Source of the DNA: JANYCG01 sp031386665
GTDB taxonomy: Bacteria; Pseudomonadota; Gammaproteobacteria; Burkholderiales; Burkholderiaceae_C
Length of the DNA: 64,000 bases
Reading direction: 5' to 3'
Assembly: GCA_031386665.1 (NCBI GenBank)
Contig: JANNCN010000070.1
Span: forward strand, 11,225-75,224
Shown here: piece after piece, positions 52,462 through 60,273 of the stretch
How the letters are laid out: each line of letters starts with the position of its first letter
Position numbering within the stretch: the stretch's first letter is position 1
Notes under the pieces: generated by a model
Told to the model about the DNA's origin: nothing
The model's database searches: none
Seen by the model: only the letters and a program-made list of their open reading frames with translations
Position numbers and translations under genes: made by a program

Positions 52462-52623
52462 ATGCGATACAGCGCCCCCCAGCCGACAGCCAAGCACAAA
52501 GCCAACGCCAGCAAGCACAAAAGCAAGCTGAAGCAGCAGAACGTGCGCACGGCGCGGCTGATGGTGGCCGAGAAGAAAACCAGCCAGTCCAGGCAACAGA
52601 AAGCAGGCTATGACGATCTTTGA
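52462..52623 (+). CDS. basic microprotein, 53 aa
   Basis: MRYSAPQPTAKHKANASKHK, then SKLKQQNVRTARLMVAEKKT: very basic, possibly nucleic-acid binding. It starts 3 bases after a hairpin and overlaps the next frame. Unrecognised. Confidence 0.5.
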   Translation: MRYSAPQPTAKHKANASKHKSKLKQQNVRTARLMVAEKKTSQSRQQKAGYDDL

Positions 52624-52708
52624 AATCGGGGTGCTTGTCGTTTTGTTGGTCGCCGCGGTGGCTTTTGCCCTGCATGTTGCCGCCAAGAACCATGCCAAAT
52701 ACCAGTAA
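52610..52708 (+). CDS. single-pass membrane microprotein, 32 aa
   Basis: MTIFEIGVLVVLLVAAVAFA then LHVAAKNHAKYQ: one membrane helix with a basic tail. It overlaps the previous gene by 14 bases. May be a lysis regulator; no proof. Confidence 0.45.
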   Translation: MTIFEIGVLVVLLVAAVAFALHVAAKNHAKYQ

Positions 52709-52752
52709 GAAGATCGTGATATCACGCGCCAAGTCGATGAAAGCAGCAACCC

Positions 52753-53112
52753 ATGAATGACGGACGCATGATCCCGCCAGAAGAAGCCACCGAAGACTTG
52801 AGCAACCTGCGCCGCCGACTGGCCGCTGCCAAAGCCAGAGCTTCGGGCGCTGCAATTTCACGGACTGAAGCGCTTGACTCTGAATCAATCCGCAATGACG
52901 TGGCGATGGGCGTGGTGCAAGGCTTGGAGCTGTTGTTGTCAGATCCAAAAATAATGGACAACTTTTGGGAGCATGGCTACACGGCGCTGGCAAAGCACAG
53001 CCAGCGAGACGCTCAAAGCTGGCTTGGCAAACGCATCTTGACGTTTTTGGTGTTGGGAATTGGTGGGTTTTGTTTGGTTTGGTTGCTGCGCAACGGCGGT
53101 GGGGCGCGGTAA
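52753..53112 (+). CDS. membrane-anchored hypothetical protein, 119 aa
   Basis: Soluble helical N-terminus (EDLSNLRRRLAAAKARASGA), then near the end one membrane helix (RILTFLVLGIGGFCLVWLLR). First of the lysis block proper. Tail-anchored layout; function unknown. Confidence 0.6.
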   Translation: MNDGRMIPPEEATEDLSNLRRRLAAAKARASGAAISRTEALDSESIRNDVAMGVVQGLELLLSDPKIMDNFWEHGYTALAKHSQRDAQSWLGKRILTFLVLGIGGFCLVWLLRNGGGAR

Positions 53113-53417
53113 TGATCTCTCAAGAGGTCGCCACGACAGATTGGGGCCTGGCGCTCGAATGGCTCAAAGCGCTTACCCCCGCCATCGGCGCTGTCGCCGG
53201 GTTGTTGTCGGCTTATGTTGGCTTTCGCAACCTGAAAAAGGTCGAACAGGCTAAAACCGAGATCAAAGAGATCAAAAAGACAACGCAGCGAACGACGGAA
53301 GAATTTGACCTGATGCGCACGGGAGCGCATTGGAAGGGCTATGCCGAAGGCGCAGCCGACGAACGCAAGGGCAACACCGATTTTGGCAAGCTGAAACAAG
53401 CCGACTGGAAGGGCTGA
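53112..53417 (+). CDS. small membrane protein before holin, 101 aa
   Basis: Start shares a base with the previous stop (TAATG). One membrane helix (LTPAIGAVAGLLSAYVGFRN) followed by a charged coiled coil (VEQAKTEIKEIKKTTQRTTE). Could be an antiholin or second holin; that is a guess from position. Confidence 0.55.
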   Translation: MISQEVATTDWGLALEWLKALTPAIGAVAGLLSAYVGFRNLKKVEQAKTEIKEIKKTTQRTTEEFDLMRTGAHWKGYAEGAADERKGNTDFGKLKQADWKG

Positions 53418-53418
53418 T

Positions 53419-53685
53419 ATGCAACTTATCGACAACGCTAAAAGTGCGTGGCGGCATTTTTCTACCATTGCCCTGGCTTCAGGCGCAGCAATTCAGGGTG
53501 TTTGGATCGCTTTTCCAAATGACCTCAAAGCGCAATTGCCGGATGGCACGGTGAGAGTCGTGAGCTACCTAACCGCCTGCATTCTGGTGTGGGGGCTAGT
53601 TGGCAAATTCATTAAGCAGCCTACGCCTGAAGAGCGGTTAGCCGAAAAAGCAGCTAAAGAATCGGCACCACATGAGCGCAGTTGA
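53419..53685 (+). CDS. holin (DUF7940-type)
   Basis: 88 residues. MQLIDNAKSAWRHFSTIALA, SGAAIQGVWIAFPNDLKAQL, VVSYLTACILVWGLVGKFIK: two membrane helices with an amphipathic N-terminus and the ID-NA-(K/R)-xWR-FS start found in this holin family. Forms the membrane lesions that time lysis. Confidence 0.8.
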   Translation: MQLIDNAKSAWRHFSTIALASGAAIQGVWIAFPNDLKAQLPDGTVRVVSYLTACILVWGLVGKFIKQPTPEERLAEKAAKESAPHERS

Positions 53686-53800
53686 CCATCTAATTTTGGC
53701 GTCAATCAACCTGTTTGGTTGGGTGTTGCCTAACGGACTGATCGAGTCCATCGAAGTCTGGTGGCTGCGCCGCTTGGACGAAAAAGAGGAATCAAAATGA
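53672..53800 (+). CDS. lysis-cassette microprotein, 42 aa
   Basis: MSAVDHLILASINLFGWVLP then a Trp-rich, charged end (EVWWLRRLDEKEESK). Overlaps the holin end by 14 bases and the next gene by ATGA. Amphipathic helix rather than a clear membrane span. Function unknown. Confidence 0.5.
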   Translation: MSAVDHLILASINLFGWVLPNGLIESIEVWWLRRLDEKEESK

Positions 53801-53925
53801 CGTTACTCGGGACTTTGGTGTTTGTCGCCGCAATTTTGATCGTGCTGACTGGTATCGGGCTGTATGAAGCTGGCCGCCAAGCGCGTGAGGCTAGTTGCAA
53901 CTGGCCAAAGGAAGACGGCGAATGA
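53797..53925 (+). CDS. membrane microprotein in lysis cassette, 42 aa
   Basis: MTLLGTLVFVAAILIVLTGI then GLYEAGRQAREASCNWPKED. One membrane helix. Coupled by ATGA on both sides between holin and endolysin genes. May be a pinholin or antiholin; unproven. Confidence 0.5.
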   Translation: MTLLGTLVFVAAILIVLTGIGLYEAGRQAREASCNWPKEDGE

Positions 53926-54344
53926 ACATCTCCGCCCACTTCCACCTAGACGAATTTGTCAATTCGCAAACAGCGGTTTGCCAAGGGATTGACAACAACC
54001 CGACCGCGGCAATCATTCTTAGGCTGCAACGCACGGCAGTAGGCATGGAGCTTGTCAGAAATCTCTTGGGCGCTCCAATCATCATCAGCAGCGGCTACCG
54101 CAGCCCTGCGTTGAATAAAGCCGTTGGTGGTGCTGCAAACAGTCAGCACATGACAGGCGAGGCCGTGGACTTCACTTGCCCTGGTTTTGGCTCGCCTGCG
54201 CAGGTGGTTGAGGCTATCAAAGGTTCCGCGATCCCTTATGACCAAGTTATCACCGAGTTTAGTCGATGGGTGCACATCAGCTTTGCAGACAAAAACCGTC
54301 GCCAAGCTTTGGTGATTGATGGCAACGGCACGAGGCAGGCATGA
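53922..54344 (+). CDS. endolysin, M15 peptidase (L-Ala-D-Glu / D-Ala-D-Ala type)
   Basis: 140 residues from the coupled ATG at 53922. NISAHFHLDEFVNSQTA start, then ISSGYRSPALNKAVGG, the zinc motif S-Q-H76-x3-E-A-V-D83 and the C-terminal WVH118 that completes the H-D-H triad. No signal peptide, so it needs the holin. Cuts peptide bonds of peptidoglycan. Confidence 0.88.
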   Translation: MNISAHFHLDEFVNSQTAVCQGIDNNPTAAIILRLQRTAVGMELVRNLLGAPIIISSGYRSPALNKAVGGAANSQHMTGEAVDFTCPGFGSPAQVVEAIKGSAIPYDQVITEFSRWVHISFADKNRRQALVIDGNGTRQA

Positions 54345-54862
54345 GCCTGCTTGACTTAATCCCCGGCGGCCGAATGGTGCAGGGCCTGGTGGTGGCCGCT
54401 GCCGTCGCCGCAACCCTGGGTGCCGTGACCTACGGCGTCCACAGCTACAACGATGCCCGCCGTGACGAGGGTCGGGTGGAAGTGCAGGCTAAGTGGGCAG
54501 CCGCCGAAAAAGACCGCGACAAAGTTTTGGCTGATGTTCGGCAAAAAGGCATTGATGACACCAATCGGCTGAACAAGGCCGCGATTGACCAACAAAAGGC
54601 ATCTAATGACAAAATTGCTGTTCTCAACAACAATCTGCATGCTGCTCTTAACAGCCTGCGCGACCGCCCCGAGCGCCCCACCGACGCCAGTAGCAGCGGT
54701 TTGCCCGCGCCTGCCGCCGCTCAATCAAGCTGCACCGGGGCCAGCCTTTACCGTCCAGATGCAGAGTTTCTTGTCCGGGAAGCTACCCGAGCCGATCAAC
54801 TACGAGTTGACCTCGAATCCTGCCAAGCCCAATACAACTCTGCAAGCGAAGCCCTAAAGTAG
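54341..54862 (+). CDS. Rz: inner-membrane spanin (Rz-like)
   Basis: 173 residues. One N-terminal membrane helix (VQGLVVAAAVAATLGAVTYG) then a periplasmic coiled coil (AKWAAAEKDRDKVLADVRQK) as in Rz proteins. The end (VREATRADQLRVDLESCQAQ) is the usual Rz C-terminus. Coupled to the endolysin by ATGA and carrying Rz1 inside its frame. Confidence 0.85.
   Translation: MSLLDLIPGGRMVQGLVVAAAVAATLGAVTYGVHSYNDARRDEGRVEVQAKWAAAEKDRDKVLADVRQKGIDDTNRLNKAAIDQQKASNDKIAVLNNNLHAALNSLRDRPERPTDASSSGLPAPAAAQSSCTGASLYRPDAEFLVREATRADQLRVDLESCQAQYNSASEALK
54606..54857 (+). CDS. Rz1: outer-membrane spanin lipoprotein (Rz1-like), nested in Rz
   Basis: 83 residues in the +1 frame inside Rz. MTKLLFSTTICMLLLTACAT is a lipoprotein signal with lipobox LLTAC; the mature part is Pro-rich (SAPPTPVAAVCPRLPPLNQA). 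Ends 5 bases before Rz. Rz1 joins Rz across the periplasm to fuse the membranes. Confidence 0.85.
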   Translation: MTKLLFSTTICMLLLTACATAPSAPPTPVAAVCPRLPPLNQAAPGPAFTVQMQSFLSGKLPEPINYELTSNPAKPNTTLQAKP

Positions 54863-54871
54863 GTTGGAGAT

Positions 54872-54894
54872 TTTTGGCAGAAACGGTGCCAAAA
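54872..54894 (+). terminator. terminator after the lysis genes
   Basis: TTTTGGCA-GAAACGG-TGCCAAAA, a perfect 8-base stem, then TTGGGTTTT. Likely end of the late transcript. Confidence 0.7.
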
Positions 54895-55214
54895 TTGGGT
54901 TTTAGAGCGTGGCAAGCTATTCATGCACCATCGATGCCGTAAGAAGATGGGCAACCGCTTGGAAAAAAACACCTGCCGGTCTGAAACTCGCATCTGCTAG
55001 CAGAAGCTAGTCGCTACTAGCAGAAGCTAGTCGCTGCTAATAGTAGCCTTGCAGCTTTCGCATTGAAGATAGATTCCGTAGCTCATGGTTTTAACCTAAA
55101 AATGGTGGGGAATTTTTGCTACAACCACTGTGAATCACGCCAGTAGTGTGCCTGGTGCGAAGCAAAAACCCGTTTGAAATCAGCCCTGTGCCATAATCAC
55201 ACTGGAAGCACAGA
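54895..55214. other. prophage right-end non-coding region
   Basis: No credible gene. Holds the 20-base tandem repeat at 54997-55036 and AT-rich segments next to attR. Likely binding sites for recombination proteins. Confidence 0.5.
54997..55036. repeat. 20-base tandem repeat near attR, two copies
   Basis: Copies at 54997-55016 and 55017-55036 start CTAGCAGAAGCTAGTCGCT and differ at the last base. Each contains CTAG twice. About 180 bases from attR, where integrase arm sites or excisionase sites occur. Confidence 0.7.
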
Positions 55215-55261
55215 GGATTGCAAATCCGTCTAGCCCAGTTCGATTCTGGGTCGCGCCTCCA
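55215..55261 (+). other. attR: 3' half of tRNA-Cys (GCA)
   Basis: From GGATTGCAAATCC (anticodon GCA in its loop) through the variable region, the T-arm CCCAG-TTCGATT-CTGGG, the acceptor strand TCGCGCC and TCCA, this is the 3' part of a tRNA-Cys. The sequence to the left cannot form the matching acceptor strand (GGCGCGA) or a D-arm, so the gene is cut. This is what remains at one end when a phage integrates into a tRNA 3' end; the rebuilt tRNA should lie at the other end. Confidence 0.85.
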
Positions 55262-55273
55262 CAAAAATCTCTT

Positions 55274-56146
55274 TCATTCAACGTCCCAGGCAGATCGTTG
55301 ATTTTTAAAGGCGCCTAAAAGTGGCTGCAAAGTTTGGCTCTGGTCTTTGTTGTCGCTTTGCTTTAGGAATTCAACAAGGATGGTACAGAAAAGCTTACTT
55401 CGTTCCAGATGCAAAGCATGCGCACACGCAGGCAACACGGCTAACGACGCGAGGGGGATGCAGCGCCACAACATCTCAATTTGGGACCAGCCATAAGTGC
55501 GGTCGCTTTCTCCCCAAATTACCAAAGTAGCCTGCTCAATCCGGCCTAGGTGCTCGCGGCCATCCCAGGACTCCATGGCGGTCAGACCCGCACTGGCGGC
55601 TTGTTCGCTGGCCTGGGTAGCCAGCTGGGCCAAGGCTTCATACGCCGGTGAAGCCTCGCGATCGAGCAGCCAAGTGGCACAAATTCGCTTGGCCGTACGT
55701 TGTACGCCGTCGCCTCTCAAACGCTCGCGGGAAAGGGTCATAGTTTCAAATCGGCCCGGAATACAACCCAGCGGACCGGTCGCGTACAACACCAGTTTGA
55801 TCACCCGATGAGGAGTCTGCCTTGTGATTTCCTGCGCCACCATGCCGCCCATTGAATGGCCCAACAAATGAAAGCGCTCGATCCCCATGTGATCGAGCGT
55901 AGCCAAAACACTGCGGGCATGATCGGCCAAATCGGTCGGAGCGGTCAGGTGGTGGGCCATACCGTATCCCGCCAAATCAAGCGTCACCACTTCAAAATAT
56001 TGACTCAGCAAGGGCAGCTGTGCGTCCCACTGCCGGGATCCCCCCAAATAGCCATGCACAAGCACCAGCGGAGTGCCAACGCCAACCCTCTGAAAAGGCA
56101 AGAGTTGCTGCGGATTAAATTCAATTTCGTTCAAGACCATGTCCAT
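55274..56146 (-). CDS. alpha/beta hydrolase
   Basis: 290 residues. Oxyanion motif HGYLGGSRQW, nucleophile elbow GHSMGG (Ser in the GxSxG), acid in IWGESDRTYG and base His in PACAHALHLE. Last gene of the minus-strand host operon, ending 13 bases from the tRNA remnant. Substrate unknown; may cleave an ester or C-C bond of a sulfonate-related compound, by context only. Confidence 0.85.
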   Translation of the reverse strand: MDMVLNEIEFNPQQLLPFQRVGVGTPLVLVHGYLGGSRQWDAQLPLLSQYFEVVTLDLAGYGMAHHLTAPTDLADHARSVLATLDHMGIERFHLLGHSMGGMVAQEITRQTPHRVIKLVLYATGPLGCIPGRFETMTLSRERLRGDGVQRTAKRICATWLLDREASPAYEALAQLATQASEQAASAGLTAMESWDGREHLGRIEQATLVIWGESDRTYGWSQIEMLWRCIPLASLAVLPACAHALHLERSKLFCTILVEFLKQSDNKDQSQTLQPLLGAFKNQRSAWDVE

Positions 56147-56180
56147 GGCCCTGGCATGAAAATCATCAATGCAACCGGCA

Positions 56181-56897
56181 TCACTCGCTCACGGTCGAGC
56201 TGACTTTGTTTAAATGCCACCACGCCACACAGCTTCGGGCTAGCGCCGCCGTACTGTCAACACAATGGATGCGAAGTAGCGATTTTATCGCATCAAGAGC
56301 CAAAGGTGTTTCAGTACAAGCCAGAACCACTGCACTTGCACCTTGCTGCAGGAGTGCCTGAACGGCTTGCTCAATGAGTTGGCCGCCACGCAAGGTATCG
56401 CCAGCCTTGACATACTCGATCCCAGGCAAAACCACAGTATTCATCACGATATCTTCCGGCAATATGACTTTGTATCCCGAGCGAACCAGTGCAGCGTCAA
56501 AAATCTGGGCAGCAAGGGTAGCGCGTGTCGCAATGATGCCAATTGTTGAGCCAGCGTCAGCCAGCAGCGAGAGCTCATGGACACTCGCATCGACAATGCT
56601 CAAAAAGGGAACACTGCATCCTTTGAGCAAATCGGCGTACCAAAAATGAGCGGTATTGCATGGCATAGCCAAAGCCTTGGCACCAGCGGTAATCAGTCGA
56701 TCACGTCCTGCCAGCAGTTCAGGCAGCGGTGACCGTCCCTCGCCAAGGATGGCCGCCGGTCGCGGCGCAATACGCGGGTCAGACTGAATCAGCAGTGGCA
56801 CGTGATCGCCATCTCCCCGGGCAGGGGTTTCCGAAATAACCTTGCTGAAGAAGTCAACGGTTGCCAATGGGCCCATGCCGCCTAAAACGCCAATCAT
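56181..56897 (-). CDS. Asp/Glu-type amino acid racemase
   Basis: 238 residues. N-terminal GVLGGMGPLATVDFFSKVI and the two catalytic Cys in AMPCNTAHFW and VLACTETPLA define the PLP-independent aspartate/glutamate racemase family. It sits next to genes for cysteate breakdown. Since cysteate is an aspartate analogue, a cysteate racemase is plausible; that substrate is inference. Confidence 0.85.
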   Translation of the reverse strand: MIGVLGGMGPLATVDFFSKVISETPARGDGDHVPLLIQSDPRIAPRPAAILGEGRSPLPELLAGRDRLITAGAKALAMPCNTAHFWYADLLKGCSVPFLSIVDASVHELSLLADAGSTIGIIATRATLAAQIFDAALVRSGYKVILPEDIVMNTVVLPGIEYVKAGDTLRGGQLIEQAVQALLQQGASAVVLACTETPLALDAIKSLLRIHCVDSTAALARSCVAWWHLNKVSSTVSE

Positions 56898-56930
56898 GCC
56901 AATTCCTTTTAAATCTTTGAACGCTGCTGA

Positions 56931-57953
56931 TCAGTGAGTCGCCATCAAATAACCACCTGTCAAAAATGCCAAAGCAAGTGTCACCAAAAAAATCATCGCT
57001 ACCGGCCGCCAGCCCAGCCGGGTAACGTCATGCAGCGAGGTTTTCAGGCCCACGCCTGCGATGGCTAGCACCAAAAATGCCTGCGACACATTGGATGCGC
57101 CTGACTGAACTGCAGCAGGCACCCAGCCGGTGCTGTTGATCAGCATCAGCACCACAAACACGACTGTAAACCAGGGCAGCAGCGGTGTTTTTGTAGCTCT
57201 GCCAGCGCCCACTGCACCTTTCATTCGATGCCGCACGACCAGTGAAATCACCACCAGCACAGGCATTAAAAACGCAACCCGCATCAGTTTTGTAATGGTG
57301 GCCGCGTCGCCTGCCTTTAGCGACAGGCTGTAGCCTGCACCCACCACCTGAGCGACGTCATGAATCGTCGCACCAATGAATTTGCCAGAGGTCACGGCAT
57401 CAAAGCCCAGCCACTGCGTGATGAGCGGGTAGACCACCATGGCCGCAGTAGACAGTGTGGTGACGCCCACCACAGTCAATGTGGTGTCGCGCTCCAAATG
57501 GGCATTTTTAGGCAGCACACTGGAAATGGCCAAAGCCGCAGAGGCACCGCAAATAGCGGTTGCGCCACCGATCAGCACGCCCAGGCTGCTTTCGACTTTG
57601 AACAGGCTTGCAAGCAGCAAGCCGAGAGCTATCGTCAAGCTCACCGCCAGCAGCAGCGCCACCACGGTTTGCCAGCCGAGTGTGACGACGTGGTCAATCG
57701 TCAGCCGCAAACCCAGCAGCGCCACGCCCAGCCGCAGCACCGTGCTGGATGCAAACTGAATACCCGCGGCGCAGCGCGTGTCCTCACTGATGAAATGCAA
57801 AGCCAACCCAAGCAGCAGCGCAAACAGCAGCATCGAGCCTTTGTAGTGGCTACCCAAAAAAGCCGCCGCCATCGCCACCAGTGCCGTGACGAAGAGACCG
57901 GGAACGAGTTTTTTGGTGAACTCTATTGCCGCATCCGACGCAAGCTTGGTCAT
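56931..57953 (-). CDS. cuyZ: YeiH-family exporter, CuyZ-like sulfite exporter
   Basis: 340 residues; ATG at 57953. About ten hydrophobic helices with YeiH-family blocks: LALHFISEDTRCAAGIQFAS, LGVLIGGATAICGASAALAI, FIGATIHDVAQVVGAGYSLS, LVLAIAGVGLKTSLHDVTRL. Members of this family encoded next to cuyA are proposed to export sulfite made by desulfonation. Adjacent to the cuyA-like gene here (9-base gap). Confidence 0.8.
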   Translation of the reverse strand: MTKLASDAAIEFTKKLVPGLFVTALVAMAAAFLGSHYKGSMLLFALLLGLALHFISEDTRCAAGIQFASSTVLRLGVALLGLRLTIDHVVTLGWQTVVALLLAVSLTIALGLLLASLFKVESSLGVLIGGATAICGASAALAISSVLPKNAHLERDTTLTVVGVTTLSTAAMVVYPLITQWLGFDAVTSGKFIGATIHDVAQVVGAGYSLSLKAGDAATITKLMRVAFLMPVLVVISLVVRHRMKGAVGAGRATKTPLLPWFTVVFVVLMLINSTGWVPAAVQSGASNVSQAFLVLAIAGVGLKTSLHDVTRLGWRPVAMIFLVTLALAFLTGGYLMATH

Positions 57954-57965
57954 CAAGGCAGTTTT

Positions 57966-58976
57966 TTAAAGCGGCTTCAGGCTGTCAAATGCGTTCATGT
58001 AGCCATAGAGCGCAACCGCGCCGCCAGTGTGCACAAACACCACGTTCTCGCCCTTTTTGAAATGCCCTTTGCGGCACAGGTCAATCAGGCCCGCCATGCC
58101 TTTGCCTGAATACACCGGGTCGAGCAAAATGCCTTCGAGACGCGCCATCATTGTGACCGCTTCGATCATGCCGGGTGTGGGCACGCCGTAGCCGCCGCCG
58201 ACGTAGTCGCAGTTGGCCATGACGCTTTCACGGCTAATGCTGCCGGGCACACCGAGCAGTTCAGCCGTTTTAACGGCCAGGTTGTAGACACTTGTTTCTT
58301 GCGCTTCTTTTGCGGCTCGCACGCCAATGCCCAGTACCGGGATTTGGCTGCGTGCTCCTTCAAGCCCTACGACAAGGCCAGCTTGCGTGCCCGCGCTGCC
58401 AGTGGCGTGCGTGACGCAACTCACATTCAGCCCGAGCGTGTTGAATTGGTCGACCATCTCTAGTGCGCACACCACATAGCCCAATGCACCAATCGGGTTA
58501 GAGCCGCCACCAGGGATGATGTACGGCTTTTGCCCCTTGGCACGAAGCTCATCAGCCAGCTTGGCCATAGCGGCGTTCATGTCGGTTCCGCCGGGTACTT
58601 CGGCAACATTTGCGCCGTACAGGTGGTCTAAAAAAACGTTGCCTGATTGCTTATAGTTTTCAACTTTTGAGCCAGTGCGGTCTTCCAGCAAGATCTCGCA
58701 CTTCATACCCATCTTGGAGGCTATCGCTACCGTTTGGCGGGCGTGGTTGGACTGGGTTGCGCCTTGCGTGATGATGGTGTCTGCACCGTGTTTGACGGCA
58801 TCAGCCATTAAAAATTCAAGCTTGCGGGTTTTGTTGCCGCCCGTGCCCAAGCCAGTGCAGTCGTCGCGCTTGATATACAGGTTGGGGCCACCCAGGGCTT
58901 CGGTCATGCGCGGCATGAACTCCAGCGGTGTTGGGCCGTGGGTGATCCGAACGCGAGGGAAGTTGGTGAGTTTCAT
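57966..58976 (-). CDS. cuyA: L-cysteate sulfo-lyase (CuyA-like; D-cysteine desulfhydrase family)
   Basis: 336 residues. PLP fold II enzyme: YIKRDDCTGLGTGGNKTRKL with the PLP lysine in GGNK, TQGATQSNHARQTVA, then IIPGGGSNPIGALGYV and the ending VFVHTGGAVALYGY. The family holds D-cysteine desulfhydrase, ACC deaminase and CuyA; the neighbouring exporter and sulfonate genes favour CuyA (cysteate to pyruvate, ammonium and sulfite). Sequence alone does not separate them. Confidence 0.8.
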   Translation of the reverse strand: MKLTNFPRVRITHGPTPLEFMPRMTEALGGPNLYIKRDDCTGLGTGGNKTRKLEFLMADAVKHGADTIITQGATQSNHARQTVAIASKMGMKCEILLEDRTGSKVENYKQSGNVFLDHLYGANVAEVPGGTDMNAAMAKLADELRAKGQKPYIIPGGGSNPIGALGYVVCALEMVDQFNTLGLNVSCVTHATGSAGTQAGLVVGLEGARSQIPVLGIGVRAAKEAQETSVYNLAVKTAELLGVPGSISRESVMANCDYVGGGYGVPTPGMIEAVTMMARLEGILLDPVYSGKGMAGLIDLCRKGHFKKGENVVFVHTGGAVALYGYMNAFDSLKPL

Positions 58977-59018
58977 GGGTACTTTCTTTTCTGGGTTGGA
59001 TAAAAATAGGGAGAGGAA

Positions 59019-60266
59019 TTAGCTTGCAGCGGCTATCAAGCTGGCCGCCGCTACGATTTGGCCAATCAACACGCAGTCGTCCTCAGTCAGGGAAAGCGGC
59101 GTGCGCAAGTCCAATAGCTTGTTCAGCACGTCCATTGATTTTGGAACTTCGGGTTTGCTGGTCAGGTAGTGCCAATGCGCGTAATTGCTGGTAAAGGCAA
59201 CCGGCGTTGGCGTACCAAACCATTTGATGTACAAGCCGCGCATGCTGCATTCTTTGAGGAACCGTTCGATCTGCCGCGGCGTCAAATCAAGCGTGAACTG
59301 AATCGAGCTGGCGACAAATTCTTCTCTAGCATCGCGCGGTGGCACTGACACGTAGACTGCTTTACTCAGCTCGCGTTCCAGCGTGCTGTAGATGTGGTTC
59401 CAGCGCCGTCCGCGATCAGCCAGCTGGTCAATTTGCGGGCGGAGTAAAGCTGCTGCTAGATTCGACATCCGCATGCTGAAGTTGGGCGTGATGTATTTCC
59501 AGCGCTCAAACACTTCAGAAGGCGGTTTTAGGATGTGCTGGTCGTACATCATGTAGCAACCCGACATCAGAATGGCTTGAGCAGCAACATCGTCGTCGTC
59601 CGTCACCAACAAGCCGCCTTCACCCGAGTTGATGTGCTTGTAGGTTTGCGTGCTGTAGCAGCCGACTTTGCCCCAGGTGCCAGTGTGTTTGCCGTCCCAT
59701 TTTGCGCCCATGGTGTGGGCACAGTCTTCAATGATGGCGATGCCGTAACGGTCGCAAATCTCCCGCACCGCTTGCAAGTCCGCAATGTGGCCGCGCATGT
59801 GCGAGAGCAAAAACACTTTGGCACCACTGGTGGCTGCTTTGTGCTCTAGGTCGACCATATCGGTCATGTAGTCGGCGCTGGTTTCAATCAGCACGGCCTC
59901 AGCACCGGCATGCGCAATCGCGCCAGGCACGGGCGATAGCGTGAAGGTGCTTGTCAACACCTTGTCGCCTTGCTTCACGCCAAGTGCCTTGAGCCCCACG
60001 AACATAGCCGCGCCGCAGGAACTGACCGCCACGCAATACTTGCTGCCCACATACGCCGCATAGTCTTGCTCCAGCAGTGAAGGCTCGGGGTAGCCCGAGC
60101 CTTGTTCGCCGTAGCGGTGCAAACGGCCTGAACGCATCAAAGCCACAGCCCGCTCAATCGCTTCCTCAGGAATCGGCTCGGGCGTGCTCAGGTCTTTGCC
60201 AAACCACAGTCCGTTTGGCGCAAGCGGCGCTGCAGAGGGCATGGCGGAAGTCAGTGTTGCAGACAT
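59019..60266 (-). CDS. DegT/DnrJ/EryC1/StrS-type PLP aminotransferase
   Basis: 415 residues from ATG 60266. LEQDYAAYVGSKYCVAVSSC, ALGVKQGDKVLTSTFTLSPV, IIEDCAHTMGAKWDGKHTG and the PLP lysine in TQTYKHINSGEGGLLV are clear fold I DegT features. These enzymes usually aminate keto-sugars; inside a sulfonate operon it may transfer an amino group to sulfopyruvate or a related aldehyde. That link is inference. Confidence 0.85.
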   Translation of the reverse strand: MSATLTSAMPSAAPLAPNGLWFGKDLSTPEPIPEEAIERAVALMRSGRLHRYGEQGSGYPEPSLLEQDYAAYVGSKYCVAVSSCGAAMFVGLKALGVKQGDKVLTSTFTLSPVPGAIAHAGAEAVLIETSADYMTDMVDLEHKAATSGAKVFLLSHMRGHIADLQAVREICDRYGIAIIEDCAHTMGAKWDGKHTGTWGKVGCYSTQTYKHINSGEGGLLVTDDDDVAAQAILMSGCYMMYDQHILKPPSEVFERWKYITPNFSMRMSNLAAALLRPQIDQLADRGRRWNHIYSTLERELSKAVYVSVPPRDAREEFVASSIQFTLDLTPRQIERFLKECSMRGLYIKWFGTPTPVAFTSNYAHWHYLTSKPEVPKSMDVLNKLLDLRTPLSLTEDDCVLIGQIVAAASLIAAAS

Positions 60267-60273
60267 CTCAAGC

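Noticed and set aside
57360..58109. 249-aa plus-strand frame opposite the exporter gene
   Set aside because: Arg/Gln/His-rich antisense product crossing two well-supported genes.
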